Both the position numbers and the translations under genes were made by a program. A stretch of DNA of 49,575 nucleotides from Verrucomicrobiota bacterium (GTDB lineage Bacteria; Verrucomicrobiota; Verrucomicrobiia; Limisphaerales; UBA1319): contig JAKLHY010000058.1 of NCBI GenBank assembly GCA_022709905.1, positions 1-49,575 of the forward strand. The letters run 5' to 3'. Numbering within the stretch: the first letter of the stretch is position 1; the number at the start of each line of letters is the position of its first letter. Under the pieces are notes generated by a model. That model made no database searches. It saw only the letters and a program-made list of their open reading frames with translations, and was not told the origin of the DNA. Of this stretch, positions 26,851-35,781 are shown piece after piece.

Positions 26851-29205
26851 TTACTTCCGCTTGAAATTGAACACCTGCGGGTAGGCTGCCGGGTCGGGCA
26901 TTGGGTTCTGGCTCCCCTTGAGGTATTTGTTGAGGAACCAAAGCATGTAGTCGGTGATCGTCCGGGCCGCCTCTCGGCTCCGCTCGAGGGTGGTAGACGC
27001 AAAACACCAATAGTCGCCGCAGAAGTTCGGGTGTTCGGCGTACCGAATCTGAAACCAAACGGCGTCCTGCGTGAGCTTGTTGAACAGACGAGCATCGCTC
27101 GAACTCGCCTGGTACATGGACAAGACGGGTTTTGTCAGACCTGCCGCCAGAAGCGTTTCGACGTTCTGGAAATAGCCTTCCAAAACGACAGCGGCTTTTG
27201 GTCGGGAATCAACCCGGCAGAACTCCGCCGCCACACCACCTCCATATGACCAACCTATGGCGGCGGCGTTCTGCACGTCAATCCGACCGGCAAAGAGGTT
27301 GTCCCGCTCATTCCAGCCGGCCATTTCGTCTAAAACCACGACAAAATCCCGCACTCGATCTTGCCGAAGTTGATCGCTCAAGTCTCGTCCGGTGAGGTCA
27401 TTGAAGTCAGTGAAAATGTATCGCCCGTCCGGATAGACCACAACGCTGGAGTCAGCATGGTCAACCGCCACCACGACGTAGCCGTGGCTGGCCAGGTGCT
27501 CGGCCCATTCCTGGCCGTCGTAACGGCGGTCCGGATAACCATGCGACCACAAGGCCACCGGCAATCCCCGCAAGCCCGAAGCAAACGGCGCGTTCGACAG
27601 CGAATGGCTGCGGAAATAGGGCGCTCGATCGGTCCAGCCCGGCCAGACCCGAGGATCCCGGGTTCCCGGCGCGGGTTCGTAAGCAGTGGGCCACTGGCCC
27701 GGGATGCGCCGGGCCGGGTACCAGATCGTGATGGGAAATGAGCCGTTGGTCGAAATGCGGTAGCGGTTGCGGCGGTTGTCATCCCTGATTGTTCGATCGG
27801 TGACTCCGACCGGATACGGTCCGGAAGGCGCGCGCTGCGGCGTGACGAACGTGGCGGCCGGGGTCCGGTAGAATCGCTGCGAGTCGAACTGGGCCTTGGT
27901 ATCGACACAAGACAGTGGGTTGGTGAGTGCACTCGTCCGCACCACCCAGGTCAAGGGCGCCCAATCCGTCAGATTGCTGGAGACTTCCAGCGGATAGATG
28001 TCGTAGTACGGTTGAAATCGATTGCTCAGGCCGAGTCCTGGCGTAAAGCCTCCGCCCAAGGTCAGGGTGAGCGTCCCGCTCGACGAGACCTGGCAGACGT
28101 CGAATTGGTGCCGCGACATTTCCCTTGTTTCGAATACAGTGACGGTCGCTGTAAGATTGCTGGACGGCCCCAGGAGCATCCCGCTGGTCGGGTTGCTCAA
28201 GACCACCTTGAACTGCCGATCTGGCTGGGCCGCGCCGCTTTCCAGGAGCGGCACCGTGATGGACCGGGCCATTTCGCCTGCAGCAAACGTCAGGGTACCT
28301 TTGGTCTCGGTGTAGTCGGCACCAGCAGCCGCGGTGCGGTTGGTCGTTGCGTAGTCCACCGAGAACGAATCGAGGAGCCGATCGTTTCCTCGGGCCACTG
28401 TCAAGACCGCGGCACCTTCCTCCCTTGGAATCCAGACCTGATTCTGTGTGAACCCTACTCCTGAATCGTTGTCGAGGACGGTGACCGTAGCGGACCTCGG
28501 GATGCCCAAGACTTCCCCGCCGGTTGGGTTGCTCAAAATCAACCGGAAGATCTCGTTGGCCTCCTTCAACCCGTCATTGAGGATAGGGACGGTAAACAGC
28601 TTGATCGTCTCACCCACGGCGAACGTGAGCGTATTAGTGACTCCCGCGTAGTCCAGACCCGTCTGGGCCGTCGTATTCATCGTGGCGACATCCACGGTGA
28701 CGGGGAAGTCCCCATCATCCGCGCGCACCACCCCAATGAGCACGGAACTCTCGTCCTCCCGCGCCCAGTAGTTGGCAAACTCAAAGACCAGGCCCTTGTC
28801 GTTGTCGTTAATCCGCACCGTGGCGTTCGCGCGCAGTCCCAAGTCCGCCCCGCCGGTGGGATTGCCCAGGATCACCGTGAAGGCGGTGGTGTTGCCAACA
28901 ACGGCATCGTTCAGGATGGGCACCGTGATGTCCCCGCTCGTTTCCCCGGCTCCGAACGTCAGTGTCCCGGAGACGGCCGTATACTTCAACCCGGCCATGG
29001 CTGTTCCGTCGTTGGAGACGTAGTCCACACTGACGACCATGTCGATGTCCTCCAACCGCTGGACCGTGAGCGTGACGGCGCCAGCATCTTCCTCCACGGT
29101 GTAGGTGCTTGATCCAAACTGGAGGGAGCTGGCGCTTTGGAGGGCCGCCTCTACGAAGAGCAGCTGCCCTGCTACCAACAGACCGGCTATATGAGTTGCT
29201 TTCAT
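26851..29205 (-). CDS. Secreted Calx-beta repeat / PAF-acetylhydrolase-like hydrolase
   Basis: 784 aa; signal peptide 1-20 (HIAGLLVAGQLLFVEA). Three Calx-beta domains at about 25-135, 140-250 and 255-365 (VPILND, LSNPTGG, DYA...GTLTF). The shared EVSSNLTDW...QRFYR module is at about 400-455. The alpha/beta hydrolase at about 470-784 starts with the mature-type GPYPVGVTDRTIRDDNR and has VALWSHGYP for the oxyanion region, the nucleophile in GWSYGGG (S653) and acid and His candidates downstream. It resembles PAF-AH/cutinase-like lipases. The layout is the same as in the module B esterase: Calx-beta array, shared module, hydrolase. It follows the module C kinase by 109 bp and may share its transcript. 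Confidence 0.9.
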   Translation of the reverse strand: MKATHIAGLLVAGQLLFVEAALQSASSLQFGSSTYTVEEDAGAVTLTVQRLEDIDMVVSVDYVSNDGTAMAGLKYTAVSGTLTFGAGETSGDITVPILNDAVVGNTTAFTVILGNPTGGADLGLRANATVRINDNDKGLVFEFANYWAREDESSVLIGVVRADDGDFPVTVDVATMNTTAQTGLDYAGVTNTLTFAVGETIKLFTVPILNDGLKEANEIFRLILSNPTGGEVLGIPRSATVTVLDNDSGVGFTQNQVWIPREEGAAVLTVARGNDRLLDSFSVDYATTNRTAAAGADYTETKGTLTFAAGEMARSITVPLLESGAAQPDRQFKVVLSNPTSGMLLGPSSNLTATVTVFETREMSRHQFDVCQVSSSGTLTLTLGGGFTPGLGLSNRFQPYYDIYPLEVSSNLTDWAPLTWVVRTSALTNPLSCVDTKAQFDSQRFYRTPAATFVTPQRAPSGPYPVGVTDRTIRDDNRRNRYRISTNGSFPITIWYPARRIPGQWPTAYEPAPGTRDPRVWPGWTDRAPYFRSHSLSNAPFASGLRGLPVALWSHGYPDRRYDGQEWAEHLASHGYVVVAVDHADSSVVVYPDGRYIFTDFNDLTGRDLSDQLRQDRVRDFVVVLDEMAGWNERDNLFAGRIDVQNAAAIGWSYGGGVAAEFCRVDSRPKAAVVLEGYFQNVETLLAAGLTKPVLSMYQASSSDARLFNKLTQDAVWFQIRYAEHPNFCGDYWCFASTTLERSREAARTITDYMLWFLNKYLKGSQNPMPDPAAYPQVFNFKRK

Positions 29206-29314
29206 GTGTTCTGGGTAATCTGGTTTCCTGTGTTGTCTAACGTTGTGTTCCGATGCAGGAGTCTCTCCGCACCAGTCAGTCGGCAGGCCTTAGTTGTCCG
29301 GCGCGAGGCGCGGT

Positions 29315-32300
29315 CTATGGCTGGCGAGCCTCCACGTTATCCTTCGCTTCTGCCGCGGCGATTTCCTCCCACGAGGGCGCGTGCCAAAGGTTGAGTTGTC
29401 CCGCAAGGCTGCAGGCCGCCAACCAGTTTCCATCAGATGAAAAGCTGACTCCTCGGTTGATGATCTGACCCTTTCCGGCGAGGGTTGCCAACTCCCGGGA
29501 GGTGAATGGATCCCAGAGCCTGATCGCTTCGCTTGGCGCTCCACCGGTGGTGACCAAGCGACGGCCGTGCGGAGAAAAGGCCACGCTGTGCGCCCCATGC
29601 ATATGGCCTTTGAACACCGGTCTGAGAAGGGCGCGCGATGAGGCATCCCACACCGCCACCGAGGCATCGTTTCCCACCGTGCCGACCCTCGAGGAATCAC
29701 GACTGAAGGCCACACCGATGACCACATCCCGATGGGCAAACTGCGAACCGAGAGACTCGCCCGCATCCAGATCCCACCAGTGGATCGAACCCAACCTGTC
29801 GCCCCAAACCAGCAAGCGACCGTTGGGCGAGAGGTCGATCGCGTTCGCTTCCGGAAATTCGCATCGAGCACGCGGCCTTTCATCGGCGCCCCACTCGATG
29901 ACCTTGGGAAACATATCCACCGAAAACAGGCGGTTGTTGTCGCCAACGAAGCGGATCATGTGGATTGGAGCGTCGTGGGCGGAAAGGCTGTGAACCAGGC
30001 GTTGCTCAACACAAGACCACACGCGCACGGTCCCGTCGGCGCAACCCCCTGCAAGCCGGTTGCCATCGGACGAATAGGCTACGGCAGTCACGTTCGTTCC
30101 GAGCGCTGGGATGGGGTGGACGAAACGCAAGCTGGGTAACTCGAACAGTGTGACGATCCCGCCACATGTCGCCGCGAGGACCCGGTTATCTGGAGAAAAC
30201 ACGTATCCCGCTGATTTTCCCTGAGCGAGGATCCGTGGTTGCTCTTCCTCGAGACGTGGCTCGGTGCTCCAGATCGCGATGATGCCGTCTTTACCCGCGC
30301 TGGCCAGCGTCTTGCCGTCGGGAGAGAGGGCCAGTCCATAGACCTCGTCCGTGTTGCCCCGGAGGACAGCGAGGCCTCGCTGTTCTTCGACATCCCAGAT
30401 CCGGATCGTCTGATCGGCGCCTGCCGAATACAGACGTTGTCCATCGGCCGAGAAAATGAGTTCACAGATCCAGGAGGTGTGTCCCTCGAGACTGCCCATG
30501 GATTTGCCTGTATTGGCGTCCCAGAGTCGGATTGGGCCGCCCACATAGCCACTGCCGGTAGCGATGACCCGTGCCGTGGGGGACCAGGCCACGGAGCTGA
30601 TTCCTTCCGAGTGAGCCGCAAACTGGAACCGCTTCGCACCGGTGCGGGCCTCGGCGACGCGTAGTTGACCATCCGCGTCGCCTATGGCCAGGGCTTGGCT
30701 GTCGGGCGAGAAATCCAGTGAACCGAGGAAACCGAGGCTTGTGGCTGGAGACTGCCAGAGATTGGTCCGCTGATCAACCTCCCAGACCATCACGCCCGCA
30801 GGCAGGCTGTCGTTCCAGGACTGACCCAGACTCGCCAGCAAGGTTCCATCGGGCGAGAACTTGAGGGCGACAATCCGTTTGTCCGCATGAGGGATCTGGT
30901 ATTGGCAGACGAGGTTCGTGCTGCCCGCCTGGTAAAGCCGGATTTCACCGCCCGGTCCATCGGTGGCCAGCAAGTCTCCTCGAGGCGAGAAAGAGACCAG
31001 ATGGCCCGCCTGCGCCTGAAGGGTGGCCACCTTCCTTCGCGTTCGCAGTTCCCAAAGATCGACATACTCCGGATGAAGCCCGGCTACGGCCAGCAGACTG
31101 CCCTCGATGGAAAACGCCACGGCGTGCGTCGTGTTCGAGTAGCGGCAAAACTCGTAGAGAGCATCGCTCCTGCATTCCTGCCACAAGTAACGCCATTCCC
31201 AGCCGCGCGGGTCGGGTCCGCCCGGCCGAGGGCGATAGGCATCCAACAATTGCCTGACCCGGCCGAGGTCGTTGATCGCCAGTGCCTGCTGGGCATTGTT
31301 CATGTCCGCAGCGTAGGTTTGGCGGCGGGCCTCCAGTTCATGGGCTTCGGCTTGCTGACGAGCGGCCTCGGCCTGCTTCAACGCCGCCTCGGTTTGACGG
31401 AGCTGCCTCTGCTCACCGGCGCGGGCCTGTTCGGCATCGTGCTGGGCGCGCCGGGCAATCACCGCCTGCCACGCGCTCCCCACGATGCCCAGCACGAGCG
31501 CCGCTACCACTGTCGCTGCCGCGCCCACCATCAGCTTGTTCCGCCGAACGAACTTCTGGATCCGATACGCTGCGCTCGGCGGCCGCGCCGCTACTGGCTG
31601 ATGGCTCAGGTGTCGTTCGATATCCATCGCCAGGCCATTGGCCGTCTCATACCGTCGCGTCCGGTCCTTCTCCAAACACTTCATGACGATCCAATCCAGG
31701 TCCTGATCGATTGCGGATTGCGGATTGTGGATTGCGGATTTAGCCGAGGGGATTGCGGATTTGGCCGGGGGGATTGCGGAGGCTGCCAGGCGTTCTCGCG
31801 TGATCCGCGTGCTCGGCCGCACCGGCTGCTCTTCGCGGATGATCCGCCGCATCTCGTCCAACCCCGCCGCCACCAGCGTCTTGGCATCAAAGGGTGTCTT
31901 GCCCGTCAGCAACTCATACAACAACACCCCGAGCGCGTAGATGTCGCTGCGCGTGTCGATGTCCAGGCTCGTCATCTGCGCCTGCTCCGGGCTCATATAG
32001 GCCGGTGTCCCGATGAACTGCTCGAAGGCCGTGTAGATTGTCTTGTCCGTCAACCGCTGTTGGTTCGTGGCCTTGGCAATGCCAAAATCGATCACCTTCG
32101 GGACGGGCACGCCATCGTTGACCGTAACCAGGATGTTCGAGGGTTTGATGTCCCGGTGGATAATCCCCTTTTGGTGGGCATGTTGAATGGCATGACAAAC
32201 CTGGATGAAGAGCTGGAGCCGATCGGGCATCGAGAGGTTGTTCTGGTCGCAATAGTCGGTGATCTTGATGCCCCGGACCAGTTCCATGACGAAGTAGGGA

Positions 32301-32833
32301 CGGCCGACCGAGAGAGGGGCAAGGGGCGAGGGACGAGGGACGAGGGGGCGCTCGGTGGAACCCGCATCGAACACCTTGGCGATGTTGGGGTGATCCATCA
32401 GGGCGAGGGCCTGGCGCTCGGCTTCGAACCGGGCGATGACCTGTTTGGTATCCATGCCCAGCTTGATGACCTTGAGGGCCACCCGGCGTCGGACCGGCTC
32501 CTCCTGTTCGGCCACGTAAACGATGCCGCACCCCCCTTCGCCGATCTGCTGGAGGAGTTTGTAGCGGCCAATGCGATCGCCAGGCTTCTCCGTGACGGGA
32601 AGCAGGACGGTCGCGGCGTCTGGCTCCAAGGCCGCAGCGCCTTCCATGAAAAAGTGGTCGGCTTCGCCTTGGGCCGCCAGCAACTCCTCGACACGTTGGC
32701 GCATCTGCGGATCGCCCGCGCAAGCCGCGTCCAGAAAGGCCCGGCGCTGGGCGGCGTCCGTGAGTTCGCGGGCGGCGGCGAAAAGAGCCTTTTCGCTTCG
32801 GCCCATGCTGTCTTGCCCAGAGTTTGCCTGCAT
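29315..32833 (-). CDS. Ser/Thr kinase with WD40 propeller (module C)
   Basis: 1172 aa. An N-terminal helical region at 1-85 (ALFAAARELTDAAQRRAFLDAA) resembles those of the module B and D kinases. Kinase domain about 90-410: GEGGCGIVY, VALK (K121), HRDIKPSN (D228), DFG (D249), MSPEQ. TM helix about 435-457, followed by a charged coiled coil (ARRAQHDAEQARAGEQ..., then LRQTEAALKQAEAARQQ). Then PRGWEWRYLW and WD40 repeats to ~1150, with the C-tail APSWEEIAAAEAK. Two in-frame repeat insertions are present: about residues 161-176, between kinase strands 4 and 5, and in the C-lobe. It starts 73 bp after its sigma gene. Confidence 0.93.
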   Translation of the reverse strand: MQANSGQDSMGRSEKALFAAARELTDAAQRRAFLDAACAGDPQMRQRVEELLAAQGEADHFFMEGAAALEPDAATVLLPVTEKPGDRIGRYKLLQQIGEGGCGIVYVAEQEEPVRRRVALKVIKLGMDTKQVIARFEAERQALALMDHPNIAKVFDAGSTERPLVPRPSPLAPLSVGRPYFVMELVRGIKITDYCDQNNLSMPDRLQLFIQVCHAIQHAHQKGIIHRDIKPSNILVTVNDGVPVPKVIDFGIAKATNQQRLTDKTIYTAFEQFIGTPAYMSPEQAQMTSLDIDTRSDIYALGVLLYELLTGKTPFDAKTLVAAGLDEMRRIIREEQPVRPSTRITRERLAASAIPPAKSAIPSAKSAIHNPQSAIDQDLDWIVMKCLEKDRTRRYETANGLAMDIERHLSHQPVAARPPSAAYRIQKFVRRNKLMVGAAATVVAALVLGIVGSAWQAVIARRAQHDAEQARAGEQRQLRQTEAALKQAEAARQQAEAHELEARRQTYAADMNNAQQALAINDLGRVRQLLDAYRPRPGGPDPRGWEWRYLWQECRSDALYEFCRYSNTTHAVAFSIEGSLLAVAGLHPEYVDLWELRTRRKVATLQAQAGHLVSFSPRGDLLATDGPGGEIRLYQAGSTNLVCQYQIPHADKRIVALKFSPDGTLLASLGQSWNDSLPAGVMVWEVDQRTNLWQSPATSLGFLGSLDFSPDSQALAIGDADGQLRVAEARTGAKRFQFAAHSEGISSVAWSPTARVIATGSGYVGGPIRLWDANTGKSMGSLEGHTSWICELIFSADGQRLYSAGADQTIRIWDVEEQRGLAVLRGNTDEVYGLALSPDGKTLASAGKDGIIAIWSTEPRLEEEQPRILAQGKSAGYVFSPDNRVLAATCGGIVTLFELPSLRFVHPIPALGTNVTAVAYSSDGNRLAGGCADGTVRVWSCVEQRLVHSLSAHDAPIHMIRFVGDNNRLFSVDMFPKVIEWGADERPRARCEFPEANAIDLSPNGRLLVWGDRLGSIHWWDLDAGESLGSQFAHRDVVIGVAFSRDSSRVGTVGNDASVAVWDASSRALLRPVFKGHMHGAHSVAFSPHGRRLVTTGGAPSEAIRLWDPFTSRELATLAGKGQIINRGVSFSSDGNWLAACSLAGQLNLWHAPSWEEIAAAEAKDNVEARQP
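31709..31779. repeat. 21-bp in-frame minisatellite in module C kinase
   Basis: Counterpart of 16243-16313 with the same length, encoding AIPPAKSAIPSAKSAIHNPQ. Confidence 0.75.
32310..32353. repeat. GGGACGA-type repeat in kinase loop (module C)
   Basis: GAGGGGCAAGGGGCGAGGGA plus CGAGGGACGAG units. It encodes ERPLVPRPSPLAPLSV, inserted between DAGST and GRPYFVMELV. The module B kinase has just ATETGRPFFV here, and the module D kinase has a different repeat at the same spot. Confidence 0.7.
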
Positions 32834-32906
32834 CTCTATCTATTCATCCGCCATTGGCGCCGAAAACCCGACAGACAAAATGCGAGCCGGATCGGAAGCC
32901 GGTCGC

Positions 32907-33464
32907 TTAAAACTCCGGCCGGATGGCGCGGAAGAGCCAGGCCCGGGCGAAGGCCCAGTCACGCTCGATGGTGCGCTCGGTGACCCCCAGGCTCGTTGCC
33001 ACTTCCTGATTGGTGAGTCCGCCAAAGAATTTCAGCACGACCACACGGGCCGTGTCCGGGTCCTCCGCTTCAAGGCGCTCCAATGCCTCGTCGATCAGCA
33101 GGACCTTGTCGTCGGGGGTGATATCAGCCAATTCCAGGTCGGCGATGTTCAGGCGTTCCTGTACGCCGCCGCGCTTGAGACGCGCTTTGCGTCGGACATT
33201 TTCGACCAGGACGCGGCGCATGGCTTCCGCCGCCGCAGCGAAGAAGTGCGCCCGGTTCTGCCACGTTTGCTCCTCGCCACGGACCAGCCGGAGCCAAGCT
33301 TCATGCACCAAGGCAGTGGGCTGAAGCGTCTGGCCGGGCGGTTGGTGCGCCATCTTATGCGCGGCCAGCTTGCGGAGTTCCTCGTAGACCAGCGGCAGGA
33401 GTTCTTCGGCGGCTTGAGCTTCGCCCTGGCGCACGCGATCCAGGATGCGCGTGACCTCGCTCAT
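32907..33464 (-). CDS. ECF sigma factor of the kinase-linked type (module C)
   Basis: 185 aa, ATG at 33464. It is nearly the same as sigma B over region 2 (RILDRVRQGEAQAAEELL, QPTALVHEAWLRL) and has region 4 FGGLTNQEVATSLGVTERTI, then DWAFARAWL. Thr50 (codon 33315-33317) replaces the acidic region-2.2 patch. There is no Shine-Dalgarno sequence; a CATAAT box lies 8 nt before the ATG. The kinase follows 73 bp downstream. Confidence 0.93.
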   Translation of the reverse strand: MSEVTRILDRVRQGEAQAAEELLPLVYEELRKLAAHKMAHQPPGQTLQPTALVHEAWLRLVRGEEQTWQNRAHFFAAAAEAMRRVLVENVRRKARLKRGGVQERLNIADLELADITPDDKVLLIDEALERLEAEDPDTARVVVLKFFGGLTNQEVATSLGVTERTIERDWAFARAWLFRAIRPEF

Positions 33465-33472
33465 CGTTGCGC

Positions 33473-33510
33473 ATTATGCATGCAATCTATACCGTACTCA
33501 AGCCTTGACC
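33473..33510 (-). promoter_or_regulatory. Promoter of module C sigma with conserved upstream 15-mer
   Basis: On the minus strand GGTCAAGGC is followed by TTGAGT (33496-33501), a 17-nt spacer, CATAAT (33473-33478), 8 nt and the ATG. The 15-mer GGTCAAGGCTTGAGT and the whole spacing are repeated at 7049-7097. Confidence 0.55.
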
Positions 33511-33512
33511 CA

Positions 33513-33614
33513 CTGACAGGGCTCGCCCAGTGTGAAGGCCACGACGTGCGCTGCCGCAATATCTGGATCAAGGAGTTGGATCTCAAGGAACCGGACACCG
33601 ATTTTACCCTGTAG
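33513..33614 (+). pseudogene. C-terminal remnant of a DUF1080 (3-keto-disaccharide hydrolase-like) gene
   Basis: The frame ends LTGLAQCEGHDVRCRNIWIKELDL, read here as GHDVRCRNIWIKEL, then DLKEPDTDFTL and a stop. The strand-loop ending (GH-V-RNIWI-EL) is the characteristic C-terminus of DUF1080 proteins. Only ~33 codons remain. It begins 2 nt from the conserved sigma promoter, so the break point coincides with the promoter's upstream edge. Confidence 0.6.
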
Positions 33615-33674
33615 GTCCTCCCTACCAACCGTCTGCGAGATGATCCCTTGATCACGCGTATCGTCGCTCACGGC

Positions 33675-34760
33675 TCACTCCGTCCACGAGAGTCGAAACA
33701 ACCGCACGCTTGGATCCATCGGCCCCCGCGCAACGATCACGCTGTTGGTCCCCTCATCTGCCGTGAACGACTCCTGCACAGCCCAATCCACAAGGTTGGA
33801 GCTGACCTCCAGCGCATAGACGCGACCGGGCTTGAGTTTGCTCAGTTCGAGGATGAAGGCATCGCCCTCCGGCCGCAGGCGCAGTGATTCCGTCCGGGCT
33901 TGCGTGGCGACTTCATCGAGCCACCCGGCCCAGACGCCGTGCGTCCGGGAGGTGGGATGGTTCTCGTCCCAGAAAACATAATTACTTCCCGGACCCGTGA
34001 CACTTTTATCTTTGAGTGTAGGATCTTGTAGCGCACCCAAGTCCACCCTTGTGAAACCCAGGCTCACGGCCTCGTCCAGAAAGGCATCCCAGCGGTCGTG
34101 GAGGTCGAATCGCAAGATCCGGAGGTTCGGAATGGCGGCGTCAAGCTTGGCCAACGCCTCGGCCAAAACGCGGTTAAACGCCTGCACCCGCTCGCCCACC
34201 TGGACCCTTTGCGCGCTGTTCAGGCGGCTGGCAAACGATGGCGAACGCTGCACCGGATCCAGATCGGAGACCATCACGGTGCGCGCGCCGTTCTGATGCA
34301 ATCGCACGACACTGTTCGAGAGATTGCGGGTCATCCGCACGAACAGATTGGACCAGCCGACGGCATTGGTGAGTATGGCCGGGTTGAGCGTGTTGTGCGG
34401 GAAGAGGTGGTTCCAAAAATCATTTCCCCCTGCCCATACGACGAAGAGGGCGGTGGGTGCGATACGCGAGCCGCGGAATTGCGGCACCTGGCTGCCGACA
34501 ACGTCGGCGGTGGTCGCGATACCCGCGTAGTTCTGCGCCGGGACGTAGGCCAGGCCCCAGTTGGTGCTGAGCAACTCCGGCCACATGGGCCCGTTGGACC
34601 AGTGCGACCTCCAGTATGGGCCACCGGCCGTCCATGACCAACTATCGCCGAAGACGTAGATCGCCGAGTAAGGCGGATCGATGGGCGCCGGTTGGGCGTA
34701 CAGCCGGGCGCCGGTGTTGGACAGCAACAGGATGGCCAGCAGGAATGATTCAGGTTTCAT
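33675..34760 (-). CDS. Secreted SGNH/GDSL hydrolase
   Basis: 361 aa, ATG at 34760. Signal peptide 1-22 (FLLAILLLSNTGARLYAQ). Block I is FGDSWS (S40), block III WAGGND (N113/D114) and block V DENHPT (D265, H268), giving a complete SGNH catalytic set. The lipase/esterase domain ends near 285, and the last ~75 residues are the shared terminal module (YALEVSSNLVDW...VRLFRLSW). Likely an extracellular esterase; the substrate is unknown. It is the last gene of module D, 48 bp after the prepilin-like gene. Confidence 0.9.
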   Translation of the reverse strand: MKPESFLLAILLLSNTGARLYAQPAPIDPPYSAIYVFGDSWSWTAGGPYWRSHWSNGPMWPELLSTNWGLAYVPAQNYAGIATTADVVGSQVPQFRGSRIAPTALFVVWAGGNDFWNHLFPHNTLNPAILTNAVGWSNLFVRMTRNLSNSVVRLHQNGARTVMVSDLDPVQRSPSFASRLNSAQRVQVGERVQAFNRVLAEALAKLDAAIPNLRILRFDLHDRWDAFLDEAVSLGFTRVDLGALQDPTLKDKSVTGPGSNYVFWDENHPTSRTHGVWAGWLDEVATQARTESLRLRPEGDAFILELSKLKPGRVYALEVSSNLVDWAVQESFTADEGTNSVIVARGPMDPSVRLFRLSWTE

Positions 34761-34808
34761 AGGGTTCAGGGTGGTTAGTTTTCATCCGCGGGGTGAGGAT
34801 TGAGTGCA

Positions 34809-35729
34809 TCACTTGAGGTTGCTAGCCCGCTCCATGAGCCAGAGCAGATCCTGGTTGTCGGGGCAGGGCAAGCCAGGGTTGCGCTGCGTGAGATGGTAGT
34901 TCTTCCGGTGTGGTGGCGTGGTGCGGGGATCACGCCACCGTTTGATTTCCGAATGACCGTCGGCGAAGTTCAATCCACCGGCGCCGTTGTGGTAGCTGGA
35001 GGGATAATCAATCAGCCGCCAAGCCGACGGTTCCCGTGGATCAAACCCGCTCATGTCCGTGGTGAAGTAAGCGTCGTTGATGCTGTCGTCGCGTTCGTCC
35101 AGGACGACGAACGTCTGGGCAGGAGAAGGTTCGATCAGTTCGGAGGTTTTGCGGGCGATCCTGTAGCCGGGCGTGACAGACCCGGTGAGAAGCGCGCCGG
35201 TCAGCGCGTCATAACTGCCGAGGTAGCTGTTCATCGAGACACTGCGAACCCGCGGATAGCGCTTGCCTCCGATGGTGCTTTGACTCTGATCTCCCGGGCA
35301 GCGCCAAACCCCCACGGTGTTGAGGTAAGGGAAGAGATGGCTTTTAACGAGGAAAACCGTGTTGGTGTTGTCGGACCAGTTGATTGCCGGCCATCCAAGG
35401 TTATCGCCGGAATCCAGCGTCAGGAAGCCGCACGCCCACGTCAGCGCGGGATTGTCTGTGCCTTGTCCGTTTGGGCCGCATCCGATATTGGGCGGCACTT
35501 GGTCCTGGTTGTCGTCCGCATACATGACCCAGGCCAGGCCGAGTTGTTTGAGATTGCCCAGGCACTTGATTCCTTGGGCTTTGGCCTTGGCTCGAGACAG
35601 GGCGGGCAAGAGCATGCTGGCCAGGATGGCAATGATCGCGATCACTACCAGCAACTCGATCAGGGTGAAACCTGAACGCCCGAGTCGCGAACGTAGTTGT
35701 TCCTTGGCAAACCAGGCCGAAGTTTTCAT
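34809..35729 (-). CDS. Prepilin-type N-terminal methylation protein with FxDGH C-terminus
   Basis: 306 aa from the ATG at 35729; the longer frame to 35849 adds Arg/Pro-rich residues unlike the family. The leader MKTSAWFAKEQLRSRLGRSG precedes FTLIELLVVIAIIAILASML, the class III prepilin helix cut after Gly by PilD. Then KCLGNLKQLGLAWVMYADDN and a C-terminal FADGHSEIKRW follow, as in the large families of pseudopilin-like proteins of Planctomycetes and Verrucomicrobia. It is exported through a type II/IV pilus-like system; the structural role is unknown. It lies 52 bp after the module D kinase, probably in the same transcript. Confidence 0.92.
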   Translation of the reverse strand: MKTSAWFAKEQLRSRLGRSGFTLIELLVVIAIIAILASMLLPALSRAKAKAQGIKCLGNLKQLGLAWVMYADDNQDQVPPNIGCGPNGQGTDNPALTWACGFLTLDSGDNLGWPAINWSDNTNTVFLVKSHLFPYLNTVGVWRCPGDQSQSTIGGKRYPRVRSVSMNSYLGSYDALTGALLTGSVTPGYRIARKTSELIEPSPAQTFVVLDERDDSINDAYFTTDMSGFDPREPSAWRLIDYPSSYHNGAGGLNFADGHSEIKRWRDPRTTPPHRKNYHLTQRNPGLPCPDNQDLLWLMERASNLK

Positions 35730-35781
35730 GGCGGGTTTCCCGCACTGCCCGATCGAGGTGGGGCACTGTGGCGGAGGGGAT

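Noticed and set aside
30887..32983. 698-codon plus-strand frame opposite the module C kinase
   Set aside because: It is antisense to a clearly conserved kinase. Similar long antisense frames lie opposite the other kinases, as expected from GC-rich codon use. No start signal or family is seen.
32571..33614. Long plus-strand frame ending in the DUF1080 tail as an intact gene
   Set aside because: Everything before about 33510 is antisense to the kinase and sigma C genes; only the last ~33 codons resemble a real protein.
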